Assembly: GCF_027596085.1 (NCBI RefSeq)
Contig: NC_072460.1
Span: forward strand, 15,638,826 to 15,702,825
DNA from: Anoplopoma fimbria
Lineage: Eukaryota > Chordata > Actinopteri > Perciformes > Anoplopomatidae
Direction: 5' to 3'
Length of the DNA: 64,000 bases
In this document: positions 45,481 to 58,369 of the stretch, in pieces
How the letters are laid out: each line of letters opens with the position of its first letter
Position numbering within the stretch: the first letter of the stretch is position 1
Notes under the pieces: model-generated
Database searches by the model: none
What the model was told of the DNA's origin: nothing
Seen by the model: the letters and a program-made list of their open reading frames with translations, nothing else
Program-made: the position numbers and the translations under genes

Positions 45481-46449
45481 AAGATCATTTCTTGTGTTGG
45501 TGGTTTCATTCTGCTAATCATTACTATCATAATGTGTAGAGCTTGTTTTGATTGATGTATAATGTAGAAATAATAAAGCTTAATAATAAATAATAAAGAT
45601 CATTTCTTGTGTTGGTGGTTTCATTCTGCTCATTCAAACATGCTCTCTGTTGAGAAAGTTACTACTGCTGACATGTTTGTCTATTTTTCATTAATAGCTA
45701 ATGCGACCACTCAGACTGTGACCCCTCAGTGCAGCAGCATGACCCATCATGTTGATATGTACGGCTATCATTCTCCTATAATCATTACTATCATAATGTG
45801 TAGAGCTTGTTTTGATTGATGTATAATGTAGAAATAATAAAGCTTCCAGACAAAGTAAAGATTGCAAACTTTTTTTTATTATATTATATTATATTATATT
45901 ATATGACACTTTATTTACAAACATACAGTATATACATTATGAATGTCTCTCCTTCATCTCCTCCCTCCACTCCTCCACAGTTTTCCCGCCGACAGTTGCG
46001 CAGTACGCCACTCCATACAGGCGTGTGTGGCCAGTGTCCAGTCTTTTTAGCTGGCCACACTTCCTACAGACGTACTGCCGGCGGGGTTTGTTCACGGGCA
46101 TCGGCCCCTGGCCTGCAGCATCAGCAGCAGCCTCGTCCGCCTTCCTCTTCCTGTAGGCTGTAGACCTCGGGATTTCCGGAGGTCCAGGAAGAGGAGGCAG
46201 ACCGGCAGGGGCATTGAGGACACCCGGGATCAGTGCTGGAGGAGTTGGAGGGGGAGGAGGAGGAGGAGGAGGAAGGCCACCAGAGGAGGGTCCTGGCTGC
46301 TCCTCCGGGACGACGTAGTTGAAGGGCTGTCCTTGTCCCACCTGAACAGAGGACAGCCCTTTGGCAGAAGGAAGGGGATCGACAGCAACAGCTGCTGCAG
46401 GTACGATGCCAGTTCCCTGCAGCAGCTTAGTCGTCACCGCTTCCTTCTA
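45481..46449 (-). pseudogene. 3' end of a transposon copy: exon 17 and 3' flank
   Basis: Minus-strand exon 17 runs from about 46449 down to the stop at 45937-45939 and is open throughout, ending with CRKCGQLKRLDTGHTR...YC and RHS. It is close to units 2-3 (it shares PVNKPRRQYVC) rather than to the diverged deletion copies. At about 46449 the exon is cut just after its 5' border and joined to satellite. The 3' flank is partly duplicated: a short form (45481-45590) and a long form with the extra 170-bp segment (45600-45830). Confidence 0.82.
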
Positions 46450-47100
46450 CTTACTGTTGTTATCTTATATTTGATCACTATTACCCTCTATATGCTCATG
46501 AAGCTCCGGCTGTCCAGGTGCTCCTCTGATGTCCACATGTGGTCCACACAGCTGAGGAGACTCACTATTACCCTCTATATGCTCCACTGTTTTTCTCACA
46601 TTTCAACAACTTTGCCTTCAGTGGGGATCGATCCGGCGACCTTGTGCTCGGCAGCAGAGAGTGGAGGAGATGCCCCCCTTTCCTCCACTTTCTTCTCTCC
46701 CCCCACTGAGAAGAATGAACGGTAGCCTCGCGTGTATTCTCTGTGCCAATTGTGCCAATTTCTGTCTCAATTTCTGAGCCAATCAGAGTGTCACTGCTTT
46801 TGGCGTCCAATCAGATGCCTCGATTGTCTCAATTTCTAAATCTGGAGCCGCCATGTTGGATCCTCGCTAGGAGCGCTCAATTTGAACTCGGACTGACAGA
46901 TAATAACCTCGTAAGTACAATACAGCCGGAGTTTTATAGTTGTTACTCTGTCAAACTTTAATTTAATATCTGAAGTTATGATGGCACTGTGTTTATCTCT
47001 GCTTTGTGTTAAACAGCTGATGTTGGTGCTGTTTAAACCGTTTTATTCAGCTGTCTGCAAACATCACTAACGCACTGCTGTCTGTGTGTATATGTATTTA
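46450..47100 (+). mobile_element. Orphan 5' end of a transposon copy (promoter, exon 1, part of intron 1)
   Basis: Plus-strand satellite piece, tRNA B-box-like segment (about 46615-46640), CCAAT boxes, YY1-like GCCGCCATGTTGG at 46847, exon 1 and a GTAAGTACAATACAGCC donor at about 46912, then intron 1 to the TA/GTAT repeat at about 47095, where similarity ends. No coding exon follows. Confidence 0.8.
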
Positions 47101-47189
47101 TGTATGTATACATATATGTATATGTATGTATATATATATATATATAGAGAGAGAGAGATAGATAGACGTTCGGTCAGGGTAGGCATCAT

Positions 47190-47575
47190 CCATCCATCCA
47201 TCCTCCGTAACTGCTTATCCAGTTAAGGGTCGCGGGGGTGCTGGAGCCGATCTCAGCTGTCAATGGGTGAAGGCAGGGTTCACCCTGGACAGGTCACCAG
47301 CCTATCACAGGGTTGACATATAGAGACAGACAACCATTCACACTCACATCCACACCTACGGGCAATTTCAGAGTCATCAATTAACCTAAGCTGCATGTCT
47401 TTGGACTGTGGGAGGAAGCCAGAGAACCCGGAGAGAACCCAGCTGACACGGGGAGAACATGCAAACTCCACACAGAAGGTTGTCTGGCCCGGGAATTGAA
47501 CCCGGGCCCCTCTTGCTGTGAGGCGACAGTGCTAACCACTACACCACTACACCACCGTGCAGCGTGGTAGGCATC
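47190..47575 (-). mobile_element. Complete tRNA-derived SINE with target-site duplication
   Basis: Read on the minus strand: tRNA-like head with GGTGTAGTGGTTAGCACTGT (A box region) and GGGTTCAATTCCCGG (B box), a conserved teleost SINE body (TTTGCATGTTCTCCCCGTGT, TTAATTGATGACTCTGAAAT, GGGTGAACCCTGCCTTCACC), and a GGATGGATGG tail. The 12-bp direct repeat GGTAGGCATCAT flanks it at 47178-47189 and 47576-47587, marking a real insertion. The head shows a small internal duplication of GTAGTGGT. Confidence 0.93.
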
Positions 47576-47587
47576 ATGCAAAGTAAA

Positions 47588-49383
47588 AAAAAACAAATAA
47601 TGTTTAAAGTTCTTATATATATAATATAGTCATAATATTAATGATGAGGGTTCATTCAGTAAAGCAGCAGTATTTCTATCATTCAGTAGTTTCTGAGTGC
47701 AGTTCTGTTAGACACAGTCAGTAGCAGGTAAAGAGGCTGATGGCCGCTGACTGATTAAAGAGAAACATGAATGCATTTTTTAAGGTAATGCGTTAAGAAA
47801 GCAGACCTGGTGATATCCTTCAAAGTAAAAGCGCAGACTCGACATGTGTTTTTATTGGTCGTACTGATACTACAGATCCCAGTCATGTTGATGTACCTGC
47901 TAGTTTCTAAATGTTGTCTCATTGTGAGGATGTTGAGAGTTTGACAGATTTAACATCAGGATTAATCCGGATCGACCCCTCACATCTGGATTTAACGCTT
48001 TATTGTGTATTAAATACAGACTCTGTAATCTGTCTGATGTTTAATGTAAACCTGGTTTTAACGCTCTGTTTTACATGTTGCTGAGAATTTATATTCTGTT
48101 CACATTTGTCCCTGCAGTACAATAATAACTGACTCATTTATTCCTTATCAATACTTCCAGTCACATCTATTAATATGTGATGTGCATCTACTGTCACCAG
48201 AGAACCTCAGAGTAATGACCTTCATCGGCAGCTTTCTAGTTTTACTCTCTTTATAGGAAAAATGTTGTCAAAAATCAAGTAGCCATGACTAAATAAAATA
48301 TGGCTAATTAATACTGTCTCTTCTATTTTCAAGACCATGAACACTGTATATACTAATAACATCAAAATACTGTACATTATGATCATTTCAAAATTCTCTT
48401 ATTTCATTTATCTCTTATTCATTTAATTTGTTTGTTTATACATAAAAACATATCTAATCAATTTAACTCTTAAACTTGATCGAAACATTTTTGTCTGATA
48501 CAAACAATATATAAAGAATTAGAAAACAAAGAGCAAAAAAATAAATGCAAAAGGCTTTAGCCTTTTTCCAGCACTTTGTAACTAAACACTGTTGAAAAAG
48601 CTTCTCCATAAATGGATAGATATTTGAATAAAGTTTTTCTTCCTCCTTATTTTGACAAAGAATTACAAGATATAGTTAAGCTTTACAGATCTCTATATTT
48701 AAATATTTTGACCCACAGAAGGAAGGAACCTGCAGCCTGGAACTCTGGTTGTCATGACGCAATTTTCAGTTCAATAATACATTTGATAATCAGACCCAGC
48801 AGATGCAGCAGTTTGAACCAATCGTTACGTCATATTTTTCCCTCTCTCACTTTAGTTTTACAAAGAAGGTGAGCTTAGTTTGACTACAGCTCCAACTGGA
48901 CCTTTGGACACTGAGGCAGCAAAGTATCATACAAGGTACAGTATGTTGTGCAGAGTAGCATAGTTATGGATTGATTCAACATTAGCTCCAGTTTGTATAT
49001 ATTGAACAAAAAAACTCTGTGTTGTTAAGTTTCACTGAGTCTTCTAGGGTTAAAGTCATCTAATTGTAGATACATCATTCTAATATATTGGAGAGAAATT
49101 ATGCTTTTACACATGATATTGATTTAAATGTAGCGTTATGTGATAAAATCATATAACAGCTAAAGAAAGCTAAACGAAAAACAAACAAATTCTGTGACAG
49201 CATGTTGCCTAGAGATACAAACTGGCCCAAACATCTCAACTGCAGTGACTTGCAGTGATTAAATACAAAACATCTTCTTCTTCATCTTCTTCCTCGTCTT
49301 GGTCTCCCTCTTCTTCTTCTTTTCCTTCTTCTACTTTATGACACATTGAGTGAAAAACTAAAGATCTTTTTTATTTCCTACAG
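47588..49383. other. Upstream region of tmem81; possible 5' noncoding exon
   Basis: No protein-coding gene is recognised. A pyrimidine-rich CTT tract lies at 49270-49335. The sequence TTTCCTACAG at 49374-49383 is a good splice acceptor 20 nt before the tmem81 ATG, implying an upstream noncoding exon; a candidate donor is CAAG followed by GTACAG at about 48935, unproven. Confidence 0.45.
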
Positions 49384-49403
49384 ATTTACCATCAAACAGC
49401 AAA

Positions 49404-51692
49404 ATGAAACATGTGACTGTCAGGATATACCTCCTCCTCTTCCTGTTCCGCCATCTTCTGACTTCAGTTAACCTGGAGGAGGTGGATGAATTGCCGGTGG
49501 AAATCATTGTTGACAGCTCTGCCTGCAGCGCTACCTGTGGGCTGGGCGTTAAAACTCAAACCCTTTGCTTACTAAAGGATGGCGAGAAAGCCATGGAAGA
49601 AGTGACAAGTAAAGATGGTACAGAGGTACTACAGAGGTGTCTTGAACATCTAACACTAAGGATACATTATTTAACCTGATTAAATCATGATTAACTTAAA
49701 ATCATGTTGCTACAATTGTCAAAACTTGCTCAAAAAAGCTCTGCTTGATTACTTTAAATCTGGATTTACTCATTTTAAACCTAGTTCTGCTTAACTCTGA
49801 TCAAAACTAATTTTGGATTTCATGATCTAATTGTTGTCATTTGCATGTGTAAATGGCTTAATAGACGGTGTCGGAGGAATGCCGTGTCCGTAAGGTAAAG
49901 TGTCTCGATTCGTGGCAGTGTGGACTCAGGACCATGACTGTGACTTCAGGGCAGAGAGTGGAGATCGACTGTCTGGGAGAAGTCATGGAGGCGATGGGGA
50001 GGTTCTCCTGGAGGTAAGAATGGAGGAGATTTGGTCGCGATTTGTGTCCCTTTGATTACAAACAACTACCTACAAACCTATTGCGGGATATAATTACATT
50101 TTTTAAGTCTTGAAATTATGGTTGACAGACTGAGGACACAACCTTTATTTACCAGTGTTAAAAAGTTGCATTCTGCCATTCAAAGCTTGCGTGAAAATTA
50201 GATGGTCCATTGTTTTTCTCAAGGTAGTGTTTCATCTTTAGGAGGCAGAACAGCCTGTAATTGCAGCGGCTTTTGATTGAGGGCAGTGTTTAGTGTGATG
50301 TTTTCCTTCATGGCCTAGGGTTTCATGGCGTTACGCCCGAGGAATAATCACCTCTGATGACTCTCTGTTTCATCGCTGGGATGCTCCTCTGCTGGATCGA
50401 GTGCTTCTGGACCCCATCAGGGAGGAGGATGCAGGTAAACACACATATCCATGATCTCACACAGACTGGATTTTACTTTAAGTTCAGAACTCCATTTCCT
50501 GGTGAGGTATTTTGATAAATTAAGATAGGAGGTATTGACACGTACATCAGAACAGTCACACTCTACAGTTTCTGTTTTTCAATGAGGTAAAGTCACTGTG
50601 AACTCAACTGTTACTCAAAATGTATTTTGCAACTATTGAAGTCTGATGCTGTGCTTTCATTTGGCTGAGAGGTTTGAGTGACGATAAAGGTGTGGTCAGA
50701 TGGTCAACAATAATAACCCTATAATAGTAGTAGATGTTTATATGCCAACTTATTTGTTGTCTTGGTTTTTGCACTTCCTTTTGAACTATGCATGTGGGTT
50801 GACTTGTATCAAATTTGACACATAACTTTAATTGCACGTTTTTTTTCACAAAGCCATTACGTTTTCATTATAAGAAAAATGGGAAAGATAATAGTGCTTT
50901 AAAGTGCCAAATATAACCTGCAATTAAACTATTCCTAAAAAAAAATGAGAAAAAAGATAATTTTCACAATGACAGCTTAGAAGCAGGGCTGAAATTTCCA
51001 CACAGGCAAACACACAGAAAGCAATGGGTGCACCTTCATACAAAAACACACTAATCATGTCATTTTCAGGTACTTATCGCTGTGTCGTGCAGGATGTCAC
51101 CTTACGCAGGGTGAAGAGGGCCTACTGGGGGATCCGAGTTTTGCCTGTCGGGGTTCTCAATCTGGACTATGAAAGCTCTCTGGCCCAGTGGGACTCCCCT
51201 GGAAACAAGCAGAACGAGACCGTGTCAGACCAGCATTACTACAAGGCGGCTCTTCTTTACACAGTACTGTTTGGTTTAGGAATTCATTTGTTTGGACATG
51301 CTATGACACCCTAGTTGTTATTTTGGGGGGTAGTGTATTATTTTTTTTTAACTACTTGCTTAACAGTGTAGCCAATGAAATGTTAATAGTGACATATTGT
51401 TGTGTAAATGGCCGTTACAAAACACCTCTTGCGTAGCCACCAGATTAAAAACAAAAATCATTATGATTAAATTCATTAAAAGTTCATTTCATTGGGCATG
51501 CTAAGATGATGATCCCTCTCATCAGCGGTGAATTTGTTCTGCCTGAACACACAGATGCTGATCAGTTTGAGCCTGTCAGGCGTCGGCGCTGGATTGATGC
51601 TGCTGGGCCTCTACTGGACAGTGAAGAGGAGAGAGCTCAAGCAATTTGACAGATGTTACTGTTTTTCCTTCGCTCAGCCCACAAACAATTAA
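49404..51692 (+). CDS. tmem81: Transmembrane protein 81, five coding exons
   Basis: Single-pass membrane protein with one immunoglobulin-like domain; the TMEM81 family works with Izumo1 and Spaca6 on the sperm surface in gamete binding (established in fish and mammals). Exons: 49404-49625, 49865-50013, 50319-50434, 51070-51263, 51555-51692; GT-AG borders and phases agree, giving 819 nt, 272 aa (human about 255). Visible: signal peptide MKHVTVRIYLLLFLFRHLL; family motif CSATCGLGVKTQT (about residues 40-52); CRVRKVKCLDSWQCG; Ig cysteine in VEIDCLG and EEDAGTYRCVVQD; YWGIRVLP after the Ig domain; membrane segment LISLSLSGVGAGLMLLGLYW then KRRE and a short cytoplasmic tail. The start is the first ATG after a good acceptor (49383). 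The exon 4 donor follows the ACA codon at 51261-51263. It resembles human TMEM81 in every block. Confidence 0.93.
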
Positions 51693-52499
51693 ATTTCTAT
51701 GCCACATTGATGATATCTCTAGAATGATCCCCTCAAAAAAAACAATAAAACAACAAATAAACAATATCCAAGATAGAATGAAGACCATTGATTTTGGTTT
51801 TCAACTGGAAAATGAAAATAAAATAAAGCCACGATAAGCTCAATATTTTTGATTATAACAATATATCAAATAACACTCGTGGTGATAAACCTACAGAGAA
51901 TTATTGACTGAATCTGCAGCTCCCCTCGGCTTTATGTGGCGCTCAAGGAGCTACATCTCATAATTTCGCTGTCATCTTTACTGTTCTTTTTTCTGACAAC
52001 AAGCAGTCGTTTTCAACAAAAAGCTCTGAAATTCCACTATTAACTACCTGATAAGCATCAAACAGCAGAAAACACAGTTGGGCCCTGATTAGATAACCTG
52101 CAAAACCTACTGCCTTTTTTTGTTGAAGCCTACAAAAAAGCATCTTGCTCATGCTTTTTTGTTGTTGCTTGGCAACAAGAAAGAATCACCTGTCCTTAGC
52201 CTGTGCATTCCGCCTCTAACAACACAGGTAAAAAAGACATTAGCTTACTTTTCAACTATTTCAGCTGAGGCATTCAGGGCGCTCCTACAAAATCGTGAGC
52301 AGGTAAAACATGAGGCACTCAGCAAAGCAAAAGCAAAAAAAGTTAAAAAGCTTCACCCTCATAGAAAACAATTACAAAAAGCCACTACAGGCTGCTGAAA
52401 AGTGCTCTTTCCAATCTGTGTCTTAGAGACAAACTGTGAACACAGTGGAGCATTTAGCAGCTAAAGAACCAGATAGTTGATAGCGACAAAAAATTTGCT
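51693..52499. other. Intergenic, downstream of tmem81; no gene recognised
   Basis: Contains the tmem81 3' UTR; an AATAAA lies near 51744 and another near 51820, either of which could serve as poly(A) signal. No further gene is seen. Confidence 0.5.
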
Positions 52500-52622
52500 A
52501 AAAGGCGGCTCTTCTTTACACAGTACTATTTGGTTTAGGAAGTCATAGGTTTGGGGATTCAATGATGAAGTCATTCATATTTTGTGGGTTGATGTATTGT
52601 TTTTTAACTACTTGCTTAACTG
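52500..52622 (+). repeat. Partial duplication of tmem81 exon 4 end and intron 4
   Basis: AAGGCGGCTCTTCTTTACAC at about 52503 repeats 51244-51263, and the similarity continues past the splice donor (TTTGGTTTAGGAA) to AACTACTTGCTTAAC at about 52597, matching 51351-51365. It thus copies the last codons of exon 4, the GT donor and about 100 bp of intron, in the same orientation. Confidence 0.85.
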
Positions 52623-55600
52623 TTTGGTTTAATAGTTTAGTCTGCGGAACATTCTGAGGAACAATCCTGCCAATTGTTTTTGGGAGATGGGACCGAAAAA
52701 CTTTGGGTTTAAATTCTATGGAGGTGACGATTGAGCAGTGCCACACTGACACCAAGATGCTGGAGGCCCAGGCAGTTTTGTTTGGCTTGCTAAAGGGAAG
52801 GGATGCACCGGGGAACCAGAACCATGACAGAGAGGCACAGACCATGCATCTGTTAAATGAGAGGTTTTCCAAATCGACTCTTTCTGGGGCTCAGAAACAG
52901 CTCATGCCAATAGGGAATGCCACAATCAACAGACTGAAAGTTCCTCGTAGTTGCTTAAGATTTTTTAAATTTTTTTAAAGGGCACACAGAAGCTTAGTTT
53001 TCACTTATTCTGGCTGATAAGACTCTGTCCAGGCCAAAGCTATGCTGGAAGTATGTGAGGTCCATCTCTGTCCTTTAAACGTCATTTCAAGTGTCTTACC
53101 AAAAAACTCTGAGTGAAGTTTGGTTTCACCAGCAGATGATGAGGCTTATATTTTAAATATGCATGAAAGTTTATTTTCTTTCTAAACCATAGATTCTTTG
53201 TATCATGCCGCCTTAGGTTTCCGCACACATCATTGCAGTTTGTTTTAGAAAGTAGTTTTGTCCTCCTTATACAACTGTAGAATGGAACACTAGTACATTC
53301 TTCTAAAAGGCAATATTACACAAATTGCCTCCTTGTCTATGTTTTCTACTGACTCCTAAAACTATCAGTAGCAATATTCAGTCACACGGACAACTTGTGA
53401 ACATCATTCCTCAAACCCGCACTGCTTTAGGTGGAAGTTATTTACTGCTTTTAATGTGAAACTTTTTATGCTGCAATGTGGCCAAGACTCCCATGAAAAA
53501 CACATTTTGAATCTCAATGACAATCTCAAATATTCCTGGTTAAATGAAGGTACAATAAAAAAGTACTGATAGGAAGAATATGATTGGAAGTTTCCCCAAA
53601 CTAACTGCTGCACCAAAACTGAGAGGAGAGAGGAGGACCAAGCAAAACTAAAGCACCTGTGGAGGTTGACCATGGCCAGCAGATGGCAGTGTTGGTTCAT
53701 TAAAAAGGTTCTGACAGAAAGCATGACTTTAAGCATGAGCATATTGATTTAATTGCTCCAACGTGACCACGCTGCATGATGGGACTGAGCTGCCACAATG
53801 GAATGAATCTGATGAAGAGGGAGGAAGACAAAGGATCCTCTCAAAACAAGATTGTTGATGCTCATTACCAATCAGGAACAAAACTGTTGAATGGATGAAA
53901 AGTTTTAAGGCAGCTTTGTTATTGTAAGGTCCTTAGCACTCAATTGTAAACAAGCAACGAGAGCAACGTTTGAGCTGTGGGGGTTGTGAAATAAATCCCT
54001 GTGGCATTTTCTAATGATCAGACTCTGGTCCAGAGACTCTGCAGGTCTTTCCAGAGGGTAAGTGGACATTGTCCAACTGATGAACTAGATTTTTTTTTTA
54101 AATAAAGTAAATTGACCTTCTGGTGGAGGATGAACACTAACTACATAGATTTTTCGCAAACCTGGCAACCCAAAAGCTATTATGTAAATTAGCTTTGAAG
54201 CATTAGTTGTTAAGCATTCATAAAGCCATTAACTGCAAACATTTTCAAAGTGTGATTTTCTAGATAGTACCACAAAATGGTAATATTTAGCTAAATCAAA
54301 ATGGTTTAGTTTTCATACTCAAAACTGTAGCCCACACTTTGCTTATCAACTTCACACAAAAATAACAGTAGCTGCGGAATATTTATTGGGTTGAAAAGTA
54401 AAGATGCGGTATAGAGGTTAGAAAAAAGGCTTGTAAGTGAACCACGATTTTAGGATTTTACTATTTCCAAGGTCAACCTCGACAGAAATAAAATAAATCG
54501 ATCTTTGTTAGTCTTTCTACTGTTCCAACAATCATCAACTCTGGCTTGTGAGTTTGAAAAAAGACTGAACAAGAGGCAGGTATAAAAAAGGGGTAACCAA
54601 CATAACATTTCCACTGTTTATTAACCCTGTTTTCTGGCGTGCTTGTAATGTTGAATCTGACACACCATAAAAAAAAGAAAAAAACATAAAGGCTACTCAT
54701 CTACTGGCAATAGGAAAGGAGTCTATTGCAAATTAGTTTACCAGGTTTTCAGTGTTAAAAGAAACTGCATACCTGCTAATTTTGGTGGAAAAAGTAACAA
54801 AGACAGATTTAGGGGATTTAATAAGAGCTTGGAGTACTGCCCAACCAGTGCCCTGTTTATGTTAAACTTATAAAACTACCCAACAGTGAATTTAATTGTT
54901 AAAATTAACTCCACCTCATGCAGCAGGTAGAACATTACAGTAACACTGTTCTGTATAATAAGTGGGCTATTTTTGCTGATACTTCTGCACATTTTGCTGA
55001 TAGTGCATCTGTGCTTTTTTGATTAAAACTTTGAGCGCAAGACTTTTACATCTAATTTTCACACTGTAGTATTGCTGATCTTTAAAGAATCTGAATATCT
55101 AGGCCAGTTTCAGGACAAGTCACAATAATAACAGATGTTGACATCATCATTGTGCTAACACACTAAGGCAGAGAGAGATAGGCGATAAGGACAGATGTCT
55201 TTGCTTGTCTGTGATGAGCGTTTTTATTGCGCTGTTTTGGGAGGAGCAGAGGAAAAAGAAGGGCTCAGGGGAAATAACACAAATTCAATTATGATGACAT
55301 GCTTACCGTAATTCATTCATTTCCTTGTGGAACTTGCCCCATTGAAACCCCCGAAGAACGTCATTTCCCTCCATGTGCTTATTTACAACATCAGTCTACA
55401 AGATGTAACTGTTGTCCCAGCACTTACTGCACAAACAATTTAATTACTGCTCCGCTGAACCATCATAGAACACATTATACTCTGCCATTGAATCAATACA
55501 CGGATGATTTCTCCACGACAAACACCTCCAAAAAAAGATTCTGAATGACAATGAGGCAAAGAACTCAGATGTTAAATGTTTATTAAAACCATGTTGAGCC

Positions 55601-58340
55601 CTGGAGAGATGAGATCAACAAACACTACCCTTGTTCTTAGTTTTCTGAAATGAAAATGTAAAGTAAACTTAATGTCACAATGAGTTGCCAGTGACCTTTA
55701 GATCTTTGCCTTCTTAGAAAAGGTCTTCTTATTTTTTGAAATTTTATTTTTTGTTGCTCCTCTTGAGCCATATTCTCAAAAGCATTGGTGGAAAGTAACA
55801 AAGTACATTTACAGCTTAAGTACATATTTGAGGTACTTGTATTTCCACCTTATACTACCATATGCCCAGTATATGATCAGACACAGCGTTTTTCAGTGCA
55901 AATTGATAAAAAAAAAAGAGCAATTGGACTCAGCTGCAAAACTTTATGTGCATCTTTGCGCTGTAATCTCAATTTCTTTTGGGACCTTTAAGCGGTGCAG
56001 CTATTGGTTGCAAATTATGCAAAATTCATGGGGCTATCAGAAGCCTCATTCTATATGAGGAATACAATATAAATCTATTGTGAGCGCTGGTGAAACAGCT
56101 CATGGACATCTGAGTTGAACATATTGTGTAACTTCCTGTTAGTACAAAGCCATTGTAGGTTGACAATTTGAAGAGGTCTTACGAGGAAACACAAAAGCCC
56201 TTTTACGACTGGACAAGAAACCAAATATCAAATATCAACTGGCTTTTGTCTTCAGTGGTAAATGTTACAATGGGCATTGATTCCTGGGACAAATTACTCT
56301 GCATTAGTCACAGGTATTTATGTGCTGCAGCTTCAGTTGGCAGTGATGGAAACATCGCTCTCGGGTGGAAACACTAATTTCCTCCCCATTTCTGGAGCTT
56401 TCTGTGTCATCTTGGCCACAAATTCCATCCTTCGTCTTTGTCCAAGCAGCCCCCAAACATCATTCCAATTTTGTCGGCATCGAGTTTGAAGGAGAGACTG
56501 ATTATGTAAAATAAATTAAAAATAAGTAATCATAACATTTTCACTGTTTACTATCACTGTTTTCCTTGTTCTCCACTACGGTTGTAGTAAACACAAGGTT
56601 AACGTTGTGAATTCAAACAAAAACACTCACTTAGGTTCAAGCAACAACACCAATACGTTAGGTTCATGAAAATTGTCATGGTATGGCCTAAAATAACTAT
56701 GAAACTAAATAAAACGTATACAACAGCTACTAATAAAAATACACAACTTTAAAATAACTCAACAACTGGTCTCCTGGTTAAAATTCTTTTTTTGACCCAC
56801 CCACCCTGGTAGGTTGTTTTCTGTCTTTTTACTAAATGATCACACTCAAAAAGCACTTTCTCTGAGCGTCTAATAATGATAATGGTTAAAATTGCTGATA
56901 GTTGAAAGCTTGGCTCTTCTCATACAGATGTTGAAGGGTGCCTTGTGCGTCAAGTGTCAGACTCCGAGGAGTGTAACAAAGAGTCAGTATTAGACACCTT
57001 TGGGATGAGAACGGGCTGGAATATGGAATATATCCCTATAAATAGAGAAATATTGGAGCTTACCTGCAAAAAATATGGTTGCAGCCTGAATTGTTGATAC
57101 TGTTCCAAACTATTAAACCAACAAATTACATTTTCTCTCAAGTGCAAATCAATATGGATATTATAGTCTATTATCAAGCATGGGGACTGCAGTTTGAACA
57201 GGATGTTGCAGAACAAAGCCGCCAGCATGTTCTGAGAGTCTTTCAGATTTTAATTATATGGGTCTCATTTATGGACATTGAATGGTTTCCAAGTTAAGAA
57301 CCTGAAAGGAAAGAGTGGGAAAAAAAATCAGCAAATGGCTTTCATTAGATTCAGCTGCTTAAATGATCATTTATTCAAGCCTGGGGCATAGAGTGGTTTG
57401 CACAAAGCGATGTTTCGATCTCTCTTTCTCTCCTCTGTGGACTTCAAACGGTGCAACAAATTATGTTCTGACGACTGTGAGAATATACAATCAGCCCACA
57501 GTTTGCATGCGCAGAATACAGTGCACAAAAGGTATGACATGAAAAGTTAACAACCACCTTTGGTAGAGGACACTAAATTAAAGAGAACAAGACATATCAT
57601 TAAACAATCTTTCATCAGAAGGTCTTGGGGCCGAGCGTGACAATATTCCAGATCCTTACTTCATATCTCTGACGTTACCGCAGACCTTTCAGCATGAGCC
57701 CAGCTGTAAGACGGCAGTTAAACAAAGCCAAAGGTCAATGTCTCCTTAATCCTGTTTTCTGTCACTTAACATTTATTCTGTTTGTCATCCTGAGTTTTGA
57801 AAAGATGGCAACCTGCGGTTCTGAAAAATGAAGCCAATGCGGAAATGCCTTAAACCTGCATTCTTTCTAATGGACATAGAAGTCTATGATAAAATTACCC
57901 TACTTCTCACTTAATTTATTACCTCAGTTAACACTGTAACATGACTTAATTGATTCAATTATTATAGTTCTTCAAAAAAGCAGGATGTTCATTTTGTAAA
58001 TGATGGCCCCATTTATAGTAAAGTAGATGATAAAGCAAGTTATGCTTTCGGGCATGGCTACCTTGTGAATGAGTTGGAATAGAGTTGTCCATGTTTGTGT
58101 ATTAGAACTTTCACAGTGTGTTTTTGTTCATGAAACATTCTGGTCACATAAAAAAATTGTTATTCGGTGTTCGGCTGTAGTTAGCTCCACCTTCTTATGT
58201 CGCTTCTGGTTCCAAATAATCAAGATGGCAACAGCCAAAAACTAAGATGGTTACGGCCAAAATGCTAAACTTGAGGCTTCAAGACCGGTGTCCACAAACC
58301 ATCTGGTTACCCACGTTGACTACATCTCTTTCTTATATAT
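52623..58340. other. Intergenic, AT-rich; no gene recognised
   Basis: Short open frames on both strands lack recognisable domains, and I found no confident exon chains, RNA genes or named mobile elements. The frame at 52703-52978 is the longest with balanced composition, but I do not recognise it. Confidence 0.4.
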
Positions 58341-58369
58341 AGCTAAGGGCCAAACAACGGCCCTTAGCT
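58341..58369. repeat. Short perfect hairpin
   Basis: AGCTAAGGGCC, a 7-nt loop AAACAAC, and GGCCCTTAGCT form a perfect 11-bp stem in noncoding sequence. No T run follows it, and it may be chance. Confidence 0.8.

Noticed and set aside
52703..52978. 91-codon frame downstream of tmem81
   Set aside because: It begins soon after the duplicated exon-4 block and has no family resemblance I can name. It is probably a chance frame.
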